In this document: positions 1 to 8,323 of the stretch, in pieces
How positions within the stretch are numbered: position 1 is the first letter of the stretch
Layout: the number at the start of each line of letters is the position of its first letter
Notes under the pieces: generated by a model
The model's input: the letters and a program-made list of their open reading frames with translations, nothing else
What the model was told of the DNA's origin: nothing
Database searches by the model: none
Assembly: GCA_021371955.1 (NCBI GenBank)
Contig: JAJFVD010000003.1
Span: 494,075 to 558,074, forward strand
From: Bacteroidales bacterium
GTDB taxonomy: Bacteria; Bacteroidota; Bacteroidia; Bacteroidales; UBA932
DNA: 64,000 bases
Direction of reading: 5' to 3'
Made by a program: the position numbers and the translations under genes

Positions 1-544
1 AATCGTCGTTGGTGAGACCCATGCCTCCCAGTATGATTTTATCAACATCAGCCTTAAGTGCAACTTGTGCCATTACCTGATTATAGGGCTGATCAGGGTC
101 TGCAAAAAAAGGAATTTTTTGTCCTGAAACAAGTGTGTTATTAAGGTCAATACCTGCGATACCAGTAGGAATCAATTCCGATGGCTGTTTTCTTCTGTAA
201 GGATTTACGGATGGCCCGCCGATATATCTTCTCTCTCCCTCAACAAGCGGGCGGTTGTCAATTGGTTGCCCGTAAGAGTTGAAGAATCTTCCTGCCAGAT
301 CTTCACTTACATTTAATGCAGGAGGTTCTCCGAAAAATACAACTTCTGCATTGGTAGCAATCCCGTCTGTACCTTCAAACACCTGAAGGGTTACAAGATC
401 GCCTTTAATCTTTACAACCTGAGCTAACCGGCCGGCAACAGATGCAAGTTCCTCATTGGCTACACCACCTGCTCTTAGCGAAATGGTCGCTTTTGAAATG
501 GCCTCCAGTTTTGTGTATATTTTTTGAAATGCTTTACTTGCCAT
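1..544 (-). CDS. ntpB: V-type ATP synthase subunit B (partial, N-terminal 181 codons)
   Basis: Non-catalytic nucleotide-binding subunit of the V1 head of an archaeal/vacuolar-type ATPase. The frame starts at ATG 544-542 (MASKAFQKIYTKLEAISKA) and runs off the left edge. The N-terminal beta-barrel is followed by the IPTGIAGIDL stretch typical of subunit B. The P-loop position reads SGQKIPFFADPDQ, the degenerate loop expected of B rather than the GxxxxGKT of A. It overlaps the 3' end of ntpA by 11 bases (534-544), so the two are probably translationally coupled. The rest of the gene, and the D, I and K subunits, should lie beyond the left edge. Confidence 0.93.
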   Translation of the reverse strand, partial: MASKAFQKIYTKLEAISKATISLRAGGVANEELASVAGRLAQVVKIKGDLVTLQVFEGTDGIATNAEVVFFGEPPALNVSEDLAGRFFNSYGQPIDNRPLVEGERRYIGGPSVNPYRRKQPSELIPTGIAGIDLNNTLVSGQKIPFFADPDQPYNQVMAQVALKADVDKIILGGMGLTNDD

Positions 545-2285
545 GGCCAATCTCCTTATTTAATTGTTCGAGATAATTGTTAAACTCTGTGCTTTTGTAT
601 TCGGAATAGTTCATCTGACGCATAATGTTGATAAGCTTTTTGTAAAAGTTACCACACTCTTCAAAACCATCAAATTCAAAGTCTGTATTGCAAATATCAA
701 TAACCAGTTCGTACATCATTTTTTGCCTTTCAAGCGGTGTTGACTGGTCAATTTTATCGTAAGCATCCTGCTGAAGAATAATAAAATCAAGAAGTTCGGA
801 TTTCCAGTACCTTGTGTGATAATCAATAGGAACACCATCATCCCCGAGAATATTAATCTGGTCGTATGCCTCTTTTCCCCTAAGTGCTATATTTTTTCCT
901 TTCAATACTTTTTCTACCCAGTCCGGGCTAATCCTTTTTTGCAAATCTTCAATGATTTCGGGATATTCAAGATATTTCGAATAAGAATCAATTGGGTCTA
1001 CGGCCGGATATCTTTTCTTGTCTGCACGGTTTTGGGAAAGCGCATAGAAACATCTTGCGGCTTTCTTGGTAGACTCCGTAACGGGTTCTTTTAGGTTACC
1101 ACCCGCAGGAGATACGGTTCCGATAAATGTAACAGACCCGGTATTTCCGTTATTGAGGTTAACGATACCTGCTCTTGCGTAGAAACTGGAAATGATTGCC
1201 GGCAGGTCCATTGGAAATGCGTCTGCTCCCGGAAGCTCTTCCATACGATTTGACATCTCACGGAGTGCCTGTGCCCAGCGGGAAGTAGAGTCTGCCAAAA
1301 GAAGTACTTTATGACCCATTGAACGGTAATATTCGCCTATTGTCATTGCGGTATATACAGATGCTTCGCGTGCTGCAACGGGCATGTTGGATGTGTTGCA
1401 TATGATTGTAGTCCGCTCCATGAGCTTCCTGCCTGTTCGTGGGTCAATAAGTTCCGGAAATTCGGTGAAAGTTTCAACCACTTCATTCGCCCGCTCTCCG
1501 CATGCTGCTATAATAATAACATCGGCATCGGCCTGTTTTGATATAGCGTGCTGAAGAACAGTTTTGCCGCATCCGAACGGTCCGGGAATAAAGCCTGTTC
1601 CACCTTCTGCTATTGGGTTAAATGTGTCAATTGTTCTAACGCCGGTCTCCATAATTCTGAAGGGTCTGGGTTTGTCGTTATATGCAGTAATAGCAACCTT
1701 AACCGGCCACTTCTGCATCATTGTGATTGCATGTTCCTGTCCCTCTTCGCCTGTGACAACTGCTAAAGTGTCGGTTACCTTATATTCACCTGCCGGAGCA
1801 ATCGTTTTAACGGTATACTCTCCTTTGAAAGCGAACGGAACCATAATTTTATGTGATAACCATCCTTCAAGAACCTCTCCGATCCAGTCAGCTGCAATTA
1901 CCATGTCGCCTGGTTTAGCAGTTGGCGTGAATTTCCATAGTTTATCCAGATCCAGTGGCTCTGTATGTTCACCTCTTGTAAGAAACACACCTTTCATTGT
2001 TTCAAGGTTGTTCTGAAGACCGTCATAGTTACTTGAAAGAATTCCCGGGCCAAGTGCTACCTCGAGCATGTGCCCCTGAAATTCGGCTTCATGATCTACT
2101 TTTAAACCGCGGGTGCTTTCATAAACCTGTACGAACACATTTTTACCGGTAACTTTTATTACCTCTGCCATCAGTTTGGTACCATCAAGGTCAATATAGC
2201 AGATTTCATTCTGGGAAACAGGACCATCAACCTCGATTGTCACAAGGTTGGCAATGATCCCCTTTACTTTTCCTCTGGTTTTCAT
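534..2285 (-). CDS. ntpA: V-type ATP synthase subunit A, catalytic
   Basis: Catalytic subunit of the membrane rotary V-type ATPase that couples ATP to H+ or Na+ movement. The 583-residue length is normal. Walker A is GPFGCGKT at residues 235-242, and the LLLADSTSRWAQALREMS stretch (near residue 330) carries Walker B and the conserved Ser/Arg region. The non-homologous insertion characteristic of A subunits lies between the N-terminal barrel and the P-loop. ATG at 2285 follows the DUF2764 stop by 6 bases. It belongs to the E-DUF2764-A-B operon. The coupling ion cannot be told from this subunit. Confidence 0.97.
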   Translation of the reverse strand: MKTRGKVKGIIANLVTIEVDGPVSQNEICYIDLDGTKLMAEVIKVTGKNVFVQVYESTRGLKVDHEAEFQGHMLEVALGPGILSSNYDGLQNNLETMKGVFLTRGEHTEPLDLDKLWKFTPTAKPGDMVIAADWIGEVLEGWLSHKIMVPFAFKGEYTVKTIAPAGEYKVTDTLAVVTGEEGQEHAITMMQKWPVKVAITAYNDKPRPFRIMETGVRTIDTFNPIAEGGTGFIPGPFGCGKTVLQHAISKQADADVIIIAACGERANEVVETFTEFPELIDPRTGRKLMERTTIICNTSNMPVAAREASVYTAMTIGEYYRSMGHKVLLLADSTSRWAQALREMSNRMEELPGADAFPMDLPAIISSFYARAGIVNLNNGNTGSVTFIGTVSPAGGNLKEPVTESTKKAARCFYALSQNRADKKRYPAVDPIDSYSKYLEYPEIIEDLQKRISPDWVEKVLKGKNIALRGKEAYDQINILGDDGVPIDYHTRYWKSELLDFIILQQDAYDKIDQSTPLERQKMMYELVIDICNTDFEFDGFEECGNFYKKLINIMRQMNYSEYKSTEFNNYLEQLNKEIGHGK

Positions 2286-2291
2286 ATATAA

Positions 2292-2948
2292 TTAATTATT
2301 TGTCTCGTTTTCGCTCTCTTCTTCTTTCTTGTATGACCCTCTGACATCTTCAACAAGTTCTTTGAAGAGCAGCGCACCCTGTTTTTTATCCAACGTATCC
2401 CATCTGTTTATGATAAGAAGCTTCAGAATAAAACCAAGCAGGTAATCGATGTCAAAATAGCTGAATGTATTTATTTCATTCGCTTTTTTCCACCGTAGCA
2501 TATCAATATTCTGTTCTCTTTCAAGGATATTTGATCCTGAAAGGACAGCCATAAGTTTTGTGAGGTCCCCGAAAAACTCACTTGCTCCAAAATCTGCAGC
2601 TTTGCTTGTTTTTAAAGCATCTGTAAGAGGGGAGTTCCCAATCAGGAATTGCCCGGCATCCATTGAACTTCTACGCGATAGAAATGCAGCCTGAATGTTT
2701 CTTAAATCGAGGTCGTATTTGAAATACTCATTAAGAAAACGGTTTTTTGTATGCATAACCTCCCTGTAAAAGTGGTTGGTGAGATTTTCTCCCTTCAGGC
2801 CAAAAATGAGCCAGTCGATACAGCGCTTGTCTCTTGGAGGGATATTGATAAATATTTGCTCAAGAATGGCGTTTACATCGTAATTGCTCCTTTCGAAATC
2901 AAGGACTATCTCCGGAAGGCTAGCAATGAGATATGGATAATTTCTCAT
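2292..2948 (-). CDS. DUF2764 family protein of the V-ATPase operon
   Basis: A 218-residue, mainly alpha-helical soluble protein beginning MRNYPYLIASLPEIVLDF, which I recognise as DUF2764. This family sits between subunits E and A in V-ATPase operons of Bacteroidetes, chlamydiae and spirochetes. No subunit C or F gene is visible here, so a role as a C-like stalk/collar subunit is plausible, but that is inference from position. The start codon lies 2 bases after the stop of ntpE (TAA-TA-ATG), and the stop lies 6 bases before ntpA. Confidence 0.85.
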   Translation of the reverse strand: MRNYPYLIASLPEIVLDFERSNYDVNAILEQIFINIPPRDKRCIDWLIFGLKGENLTNHFYREVMHTKNRFLNEYFKYDLDLRNIQAAFLSRRSSMDAGQFLIGNSPLTDALKTSKAADFGASEFFGDLTKLMAVLSGSNILEREQNIDMLRWKKANEINTFSYFDIDYLLGFILKLLIINRWDTLDKKQGALLFKELVEDVRGSYKKEEESENETNN

Positions 2949-2950
2949 TA

Positions 2951-3565
2951 TTATTCGGCAAATAAAAATTCACGAGTCTTTGGTTTAAGATACTCGCTGA
3001 ATAATTGTTGCAAATCTTTATCTGTGAAGCTGATATGATATCCTTCTTCTTTTGGGCCGATTTTAAATCCTGTTGTGATTTTATTGTCGAAAACGATGTT
3101 AACTCCCCCTTTGAGCTGGCTGATTATTTCGCTCTTCAGAAATGAATCAAGTTCATTTCTTTTATTCTCGGGAAGAAGAAGAGAAAGAGAGACAGAATCT
3201 CCGCTTTTTGGGTTAAAAGACGCGATAGCTGCTTCTATCAAACTTTTAAGAAAAGAAATCTTGTCAGTTATTTCAGAAACCGGCTTGTTAAAGCCATTGG
3301 CAACAATGGAGTTCTCGATTTGATTTTTTAATGCTGTCAGACTTTGTCTGGAAGCCATCTTAACCTCCATCTCCATCTTAAGCCGGATATCCTCGGCATC
3401 TTTATTTGCTTTGGAGATTATCTTTGAATACTCTTCCTTTGCTTTTGAGATAATTTCGGCAGCCTCTTTTCCGGCTTTTGCAACCATTTCCTCTGCCTCT
3501 TGTTTCCCTTTGGATAACCCTTCAACATAGAGTTTATCAGTAAGTTCCTGCAACTTGTTTTGCAT
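2951..3565 (-). CDS. ntpE: V-type ATP synthase subunit E (peripheral stalk)
   Basis: Peripheral-stalk subunit. From ATG 3565 the protein is 204 residues: MQNKLQELTDKLYVEG, then a long Ala/Glu/Lys-rich coiled coil (about residues 15-75, EAEEMVAKAGKEAAEII) and a C-terminal globular head. The frame is open to 3595, but I prefer 3565 because the -7 promoter element lies at 3593-3600, so an upstream start would fall inside the promoter. It is the first gene of the V-ATPase operon in this window. Confidence 0.88.
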   Translation of the reverse strand: MQNKLQELTDKLYVEGLSKGKQEAEEMVAKAGKEAAEIISKAKEEYSKIISKANKDAEDIRLKMEMEVKMASRQSLTALKNQIENSIVANGFNKPVSEITDKISFLKSLIEAAIASFNPKSGDSVSLSLLLPENKRNELDSFLKSEIISQLKGGVNIVFDNKITTGFKIGPKEEGYHISFTDKDLQQLFSEYLKPKTREFLFAE

Positions 3566-3592
3566 ACCTTTTCTTTTAAAAATCAATAGAGA

Positions 3593-3600
3593 CAAAGATA
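3593..3600 (-). promoter_or_regulatory. -7 element of the V-ATPase operon promoter
   Basis: On the minus strand this reads TATCTTTG, an exact TAnnTTTG match, 27 bases before ntpE. No TTG lies at the usual 18-21 bp upstream; the nearest TTTG is 11 bp away, inside the T-tract of the preceding terminator. Confidence 0.6.
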
Positions 3601-3614
3601 AATTAAAAAAACAA

Positions 3615-3642
3615 AAAAAGCACCTCTTTCGAGATGCTTTTT
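3615..3642 (-). terminator. Rho-independent terminator after the decarboxylase operon
   Basis: A 12-bp stem (one G-U wobble on the minus strand) closed by a GAAA tetraloop. A long T-tract follows on the minus strand, 20 bases after the oadB stop. It separates the decarboxylase operon from the V-ATPase operon. Confidence 0.88.
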
Positions 3643-3662
3643 AATATAAAATTACAGGGAAT

Positions 3663-4820
3663 TTATGATAAAAATCCTAATAAAATACCTGCTGCAACAG
3701 CACTTCCTATTACACCCGCAACATTTGGTCCCATTGCGTGCATAAGAAGGTAGTTTGTTTTGTCATATTCGAGTCCCACAAGGTTGGATACCCTCGCCGA
3801 ATCCGGTACAGCAGAAACCCCTGCATTCCCTATTAATGGATTGATTTTATTACCCTCTTTAAGGAAAAGATTGAAGAATTTCACAAACAGAACCCCGGCA
3901 CCAGTCGCAATCACAAATGAAGCAGCTCCCAATATGAAGATGTAAACCGAAGTAAGTTGCAAAAATTTGTCTGCCTGAGTCGAGGCACCAACAGTTAACC
4001 CGATTAATATTGTAATAACATCAATCAGCGGTCCCCTTGCTGTTTCAGCTAACCTGCGGGTAACGCCACTCTCTTTAAGCAAGTTTCCAAAGAATAACAT
4101 TCCCAAAAGAGGAAGACCCGATGGTACTATAAAACATGTCAAAAGGAATCCTATTATAGGGAAGAGGATCTTTTCCAGCTGAGAGACCGCTCTCGGGGCC
4201 TTCATGCGGATGAGTCTTTCTTTGCTGGTTGTAAACAGTTTCATTACCGGAGGCTGAATAACAGGTACCAGTGCCATATATGAGTATGCCGATACCGCAA
4301 TTGCGCCTACAAGGCTGGGAGCCAATCTTGACGATAGAAAAATTGCTGTAGGGCCATCGGCTCCGCCGATTATGCCAATTGCAGCAGCATCGGAAGGAGA
4401 GAATCCCATCAGAAGGGCAATCGCATAAGCGCCAAAAATACCAAACTGAGCTGCAGCACCAATAAGAAGCAACTTAGGATTGGATATTAATGCCGAGAAG
4501 TCCGTCATCGCACCTATTCCAAGGAAAATCAAAGGAGGGTACCAACCCTGAATTACTCCCTGATACAGGATGTTTAGAACAGATCCCTGTTCATAAACAC
4601 CAATCTGAAGACCAGGGAAAAATGGGATATTACCTACTATAATACCAAATCCTATAGGAACCAACAACATCGGTTCCCACTCTTTTTTAATAGCGAGATA
4701 AATGAACACCAGTCCAATACAGATCATTATAATGTGCCCGAAGGTTACATTGGCAAATCCGGTGTATTGCACAAAATGTTGTAAATTCTCCGCTAATAGT
4801 GAAAATATACCTTTATCCAT
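3663..4820 (-). CDS. Sodium-pumping decarboxylase beta subunit (OadB/MmdB/GcdB family)
   Basis: Integral membrane subunit that decarboxylates carboxybiotin and exports Na+. From ATG 4820 it is 385 residues with about 10 hydrophobic segments. Family signatures are present: GIIGGADGPTAIFL, PVIQPPVMKLFTT, and VSNLVGLEYDKTNYLLMHA near the C terminus. A TTG at 4829 would add three residues but overlaps the biotin-carrier gene. The ATG lies one base after that gene's TAA and is the better choice. Last gene of the operon, followed by the terminator at 3615-3642. Confidence 0.95.
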   Translation of the reverse strand: MDKGIFSLLAENLQHFVQYTGFANVTFGHIIMICIGLVFIYLAIKKEWEPMLLVPIGFGIIVGNIPFFPGLQIGVYEQGSVLNILYQGVIQGWYPPLIFLGIGAMTDFSALISNPKLLLIGAAAQFGIFGAYAIALLMGFSPSDAAAIGIIGGADGPTAIFLSSRLAPSLVGAIAVSAYSYMALVPVIQPPVMKLFTTSKERLIRMKAPRAVSQLEKILFPIIGFLLTCFIVPSGLPLLGMLFFGNLLKESGVTRRLAETARGPLIDVITILIGLTVGASTQADKFLQLTSVYIFILGAASFVIATGAGVLFVKFFNLFLKEGNKINPLIGNAGVSAVPDSARVSNLVGLEYDKTNYLLMHAMGPNVAGVIGSAVAAGILLGFLS

Positions 4821-4821
4821 A

Positions 4822-5262
4822 TTATCCAATAATTATAAGGGTTGCTCCTTCTAACACCGAGTCACCTTTGTTTGCCTTAATACTAATGATCTTGCCATCT
4901 GCACTTGCTTCAATTACATTTTCCATTTTCATTGCTTCAAGAACCATTAGTTTTTGTCCCTTCTTAACGGTATCGCCTTCTTTTACCACTACTTCCAGAA
5001 TAACTCCGGGAAGAGGAGAGGTAATAGATGTTTCAGCGCCGGAAGCAACAGGAGGCTTAACAGATGCAGTAGGTTTGGGTGCAGAATTCTGACCTACAGT
5101 TGCTGCTGGTCTCTGTACAACAGGAGCCTGCTTTTTAAGCGGTCTGTCAATTTCAACTTTGAAAGGGATTCCATTTACTTCAACTTCTGCAATGGTATCC
5201 TCAATGTCGGTAATAGTTACATTGTAATCATTACCATTAATCTTCAATTTATATTCTTTCAT
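4822..5262 (-). CDS. Biotin carboxyl carrier protein of methylmalonyl-CoA decarboxylase
   Basis: Carries CO2 as carboxybiotin from the carboxyltransferase (alpha) to the membrane beta subunit. Of 146 residues, an N-terminal beta region is followed by a Pro/Ala/Val-rich hinge (about 43-78). The biotinyl/lipoyl domain (80-146) carries EAMKM with the biotinyl lysine at K112. The Pro-Ala linker is typical of decarboxylase-pump gamma/delta carriers. It lies between the OadG-type subunit and OadB, which supports a dedicated pump role over a carboxylase one. Confidence 0.95.
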   Translation of the reverse strand: MKEYKLKINGNDYNVTITDIEDTIAEVEVNGIPFKVEIDRPLKKQAPVVQRPAATVGQNSAPKPTASVKPPVASGAETSITSPLPGVILEVVVKEGDTVKKGQKLMVLEAMKMENVIEASADGKIISIKANKGDSVLEGATLIIIG

Positions 5263-5276
5263 AACTTACTGAGCTG

Positions 5277-6182
5277 TTATTTTTGAGGAGTTTCACGAAG
5301 TGTGTAAATTTTTGAACTCCAAGGTGAGTAGTTTCTAGTAACTTTATTGATGGTTAAAATTGTGTTCTCAATATCGTGAGCTTCACTGTCCTGATTATAT
5401 GCATGAAGAGCCGTTGCAATTGCTGCATAAATCTCTGCAGAAACATTGGCAACCTTAGGTTTACCGGTTGTTGCAGTGGCAACTTCCGATCTTGCTCTGC
5501 TCTTCTTGATGTTGTATTTACCAATGTTCTTAAACATTACATAAAGCAAAATCAATGAAAGGAAAACAACAGACATGGCTGTTACAGCCATAATTACTCC
5601 GTAAGGATCCATTTTTTTTATTACAACAGCTGGTGGAACAGCATCTACACCGGCATTATTTGTGCTGGGGGATGTTCTGTCCATAACCTGCCAGCCCTCG
5701 GTTCCGGTAAGATTACCAACTCCGTCTTCCAACCTGCCATAAGAAACATTTGTATCAAGCTTCTCCTGAGGAATAGCGACTCTGTCAATAATTGTATGAC
5801 CATCCGATGCGACAAAAATTATCTCTCTGGAATCCTCCAAAGTGAAGTTTATATGGAATGTTCCTCTGAACGGCTGATTGTCTGCCCAGAACAAAATATG
5901 CTGCCTTGGGCTGATTTTAGTAAGAACATCTCCCTTGGGAATTACATATTTGGTAAGATTTGCCGGGTCGTTTGTTAAATAGCAGCCTCCGATGTTTACA
6001 GTTCCGTATGATGAATTGAAAAGTTCAATCCATCCTCCCTTGTGTCCAAAATCATCTTCAAAATCGTCTGTGTTTATAACGAGAAACTCATTAAGACGCA
6101 TATCGTTCTGACTTTGGGCATTAAGGCCCGGTCCTGCCACCAAAAACCCCAGCAACAAAAATATTTTAAATAATTTTTTCAT
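5277..6182 (-). CDS. Lamin-tail domain fused to OadG-like sodium-pump subunit
   Basis: A 301-residue membrane protein with three parts. The first is a signal peptide (residues 1-22, ending LNAQ). The second is a lamin-tail-like beta domain (about 28-135: MRLNEFLVINTDD, GGWIELFNSS, FRGTFHINFTLED). The third is a transmembrane segment (about 194-217) followed by a cytoplasmic tail ending NYSPWSSKIYTLRE, the signature of OadG-type small subunits of decarboxylase Na+ pumps. OadG proteins usually have fewer than 100 residues and no large extracytoplasmic domain. Its place between alpha and biotin carrier fits OadG, which anchors the complex. The role of the periplasmic domain is unknown. Confidence 0.85.
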   Translation of the reverse strand: MKKLFKIFLLLGFLVAGPGLNAQSQNDMRLNEFLVINTDDFEDDFGHKGGWIELFNSSYGTVNIGGCYLTNDPANLTKYVIPKGDVLTKISPRQHILFWADNQPFRGTFHINFTLEDSREIIFVASDGHTIIDRVAIPQEKLDTNVSYGRLEDGVGNLTGTEGWQVMDRTSPSTNNAGVDAVPPAVVIKKMDPYGVIMAVTAMSVVFLSLILLYVMFKNIGKYNIKKSRARSEVATATTGKPKVANVSAEIYAAIATALHAYNQDSEAHDIENTILTINKVTRNYSPWSSKIYTLRETPQK

Positions 6183-6200
6183 ATTGTTGTTGTTTAATAA

Positions 6201-7754
6201 TTATAGAGGCAGGTTATCATGCTTTTTGGCAGGATTTGTAACTTTTTTAGTTGCCAGTTGCTGCAGAGCCCTGATAATCCTGAAACGAGTATTTCTTGGT
6301 TCAATTACATCATCAATATAACCGTAGCGAGCTGCATTATACGGATTTGCAAAAGCATCCCTGTACTCTTTTTCTTTTTGGGCAGCCAATGCCACTGGAT
6401 TTTCGGATGCAGCAACCTCTTTACCGTAAAGAACTTCAATTGCTCCTGAAGGTCCCATAACAGCTATTTCAGCTGTAGGCCATGCATAGTTGATATCTCC
6501 GCGAAGGTGCTTGCTGCTCATTACGCAGTATGCGCCGCCATAGGATTTACGAAGTGTAACAGTAACTTTAGGAACAGTTGCTTCGCCGTATGCGTACAGA
6601 AGTTTAGCTCCGTGAAGAATGATTCCGCCATACTCCTGCTGGGTACCGGGAAGAAATCCGGGAACGTCTACAAGTGTTACCAGCGGGATATTGAATGCAT
6701 CGCAGAAACGTACAAATCGCGCAGCCTTCCTTGACGAATTGATGTCAAGAACTCCTGCAAGTACTTTTGGCTGATTGGCCACAATACCTACTGAAGTTCC
6801 GTTAAAGTGGGCAAAACCAACAATAATATTTGGAGCATAATCTTTATGAACTTCAAGGAACTTTCCGTCATCCACTATAGATCCGATTACCTCATACATG
6901 TCGTATGGCTTGTTAGGGCTGTCAGGTATAATTTCATTCAGTGAATCGTCAAGCCTGTCGATAGGGTCGTTTGTATGCAAAGCAGGTGCTTCTTCAAGAT
7001 TGTTCTGAGGCAGGTAGCTTAGGAGGTCTCTGATAACTCTGATTCCATCCTCTTCGTTGTCAACTGCAAAGTGGGCAACGCCGCTTTTGCTTGCGTGAAC
7101 TGATGCTCCACCAAGTTGCTCCTGAGTAACATCCTCTCCTGTAACTGTTTTGACAACTTTAGGGCCTGTAAGGAACATATAACTTGTACCCTTAGTCATA
7201 ATATTAAAGTCTGTGAGGGCAGGGGAGTAAACCGCACCACCGGCACAAGGGCCAAAAATACCCGAAATCTGAGGAATCACTCCCGAAGCAAGAATATTAC
7301 GCTGGAAAATCTCTGCATATCCTGCAAGGGCGTTTACCCCTTCCTGTATACGAGCTCCACCTGAGTCGTTTATTCCAATTACCGGTGCACCCATCTTCAT
7401 CGCCTGATCCATGACTTTGCAAATCTTCATAGCAAAGCTCTCGGAAAGAGATCCACCGAAAACAGTGAAATCCTGAGCAAATACATATACAAGTCTTCCC
7501 TCAATTGTTCCGTATCCTGTTACTACACCATCACCAAGAAATGTCTCTTTTTCCATTCCGAAGTTTGTGCATCTGTGTGTAACAAACATGTCGTACTCCT
7601 CGAAGCTCCCTTCGTCGAGTAACATTCCTAATCTTTCACGGGCAGTGAATTTGCCTTTTTGGTGTTGCGAGTCAATTCTTTTTTGACCACCTCCCAATCG
7701 CGCCTTCTCGCGAAGTTGCGTTAGCGCTTTAACCTGTTCAAGTTGTTGGCTCAT
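6201..7754 (-). CDS. mmdA: Methylmalonyl-CoA decarboxylase alpha / acyl-CoA carboxyltransferase
   Basis: Transfers CO2 between (S)-methylmalonyl-CoA and biotin. The 517-residue length is normal for the two-lobed crotonase-fold carboxyltransferase family. Visible signatures: [19 protein letters not shown] in the N lobe, [13 protein letters not shown], and [24 protein letters not shown] plus [18 protein letters not shown] in the C lobe. Propionyl-CoA carboxylase beta subunits are nearly indistinguishable by sequence. The neighbouring OadB, OadG and carrier genes, and the absence of a biotin carboxylase gene, favour the Na+-pump decarboxylase. Together with the upstream epimerase it would run the last steps of succinate-to-propionate conversion. 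Confidence 0.93.
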   Translation of the reverse strand: MSQQLEQVKALTQLREKARLGGGQKRIDSQHQKGKFTARERLGMLLDEGSFEEYDMFVTHRCTNFGMEKETFLGDGVVTGYGTIEGRLVYVFAQDFTVFGGSLSESFAMKICKVMDQAMKMGAPVIGINDSGGARIQEGVNALAGYAEIFQRNILASGVIPQISGIFGPCAGGAVYSPALTDFNIMTKGTSYMFLTGPKVVKTVTGEDVTQEQLGGASVHASKSGVAHFAVDNEEDGIRVIRDLLSYLPQNNLEEAPALHTNDPIDRLDDSLNEIIPDSPNKPYDMYEVIGSIVDDGKFLEVHKDYAPNIIVGFAHFNGTSVGIVANQPKVLAGVLDINSSRKAARFVRFCDAFNIPLVTLVDVPGFLPGTQQEYGGIILHGAKLLYAYGEATVPKVTVTLRKSYGGAYCVMSSKHLRGDINYAWPTAEIAVMGPSGAIEVLYGKEVAASENPVALAAQKEKEYRDAFANPYNAARYGYIDDVIEPRNTRFRIIRALQQLATKKVTNPAKKHDNLPL

Positions 7755-7778
7755 TTTTATATGATTTAAATTAAATTA

Positions 7779-8198
7779 TCAGTTTTTATCGTTTGGGTTT
7801 TCACAAAGTTCTGTTAATACCCCAAGGGTAGATTTTGGATGAAGAAACCCAATTCTGAGACCCTCTGCTCCATTTCTCGGAGCTTTATCGATGAGCCGGA
7901 TGCCTTTCTCTGCAAGTTCGTCAAGCGATTTCTGAACTCCGTCTTCAGTTGCGAATGCGATGTGGTGAATACCTTCTCCCTTGTTCTCGATAAACTTACC
8001 GATTGCTCCCTCCGGATCGGTACTTTCAAGGAGTTCAATTTTAGTTTGGCCAATTTTGAAGAAAGCAGTTTTAACCTTTTGATCGGCAACTTCTTCAACT
8101 GAATAGCACTTCAGGCCTAGCATCTCTTCATAAAAAGGGATGGCTGTCTCCAATGACTTAACAGCAATACCGATGTGCTCAATATGCGACAGTTTCAT
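7779..8198 (-). CDS. mce: Methylmalonyl-CoA epimerase
   Basis: Interconverts (R)- and (S)-methylmalonyl-CoA, linking methylmalonyl-CoA mutase to the decarboxylase encoded just downstream. It has 139 residues of VOC fold. Likely metal ligands sit in HIEHIGIAVKS (N terminus), GEGIHHIAFATED (mid-protein) and GVLTELCE (C terminus). First gene of the five-gene pump operon; a consensus promoter lies 46 bases upstream. Confidence 0.95.
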   Translation of the reverse strand: MKLSHIEHIGIAVKSLETAIPFYEEMLGLKCYSVEEVADQKVKTAFFKIGQTKIELLESTDPEGAIGKFIENKGEGIHHIAFATEDGVQKSLDELAEKGIRLIDKAPRNGAEGLRIGFLHPKSTLGVLTELCENPNDKN

Positions 8199-8244
8199 AA
8201 CAAAATATAATTAATTGATTATAAATTATAAGTAAAATATCCTG

Positions 8245-8275
8245 CAAATGTATGTATTAATAAAGAGGATACAAA
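8245..8275 (-). promoter_or_regulatory. Promoter of the methylmalonyl-CoA decarboxylase operon
   Basis: On the minus strand: TTTG (8275-8272), 19-bp spacer, TACATTTG (8252-8245). This is an exact match to the Bacteroidetes TTTG-N19-TAnnTTTG consensus. The -33 TTTG is the end of the T-tract of the yebC terminator. Confidence 0.75.
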
Positions 8276-8309
8276 AAAAAAGTGACTGGATTTCCAATCA
8301 CTTTTTTTA
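8272..8309 (-). terminator. Rho-independent terminator of yebC
   Basis: Stem AGTGATTGG / CCAGTCACT on the minus strand with a G-U wobble, extended by A/T pairs, followed by a run of T. The wobble pairs only in minus-strand RNA, which fits a terminator for the minus-strand gene. Confidence 0.85.
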
Positions 8310-8323
8310 TAATCTAAAATTTT

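Noticed and set aside
1564..2016. 150-codon open frame antisense to ntpA
   Set aside because: Lies entirely within a strongly conserved catalytic subunit gene on the other strand, shows no family resemblance and has no promoter of its own.
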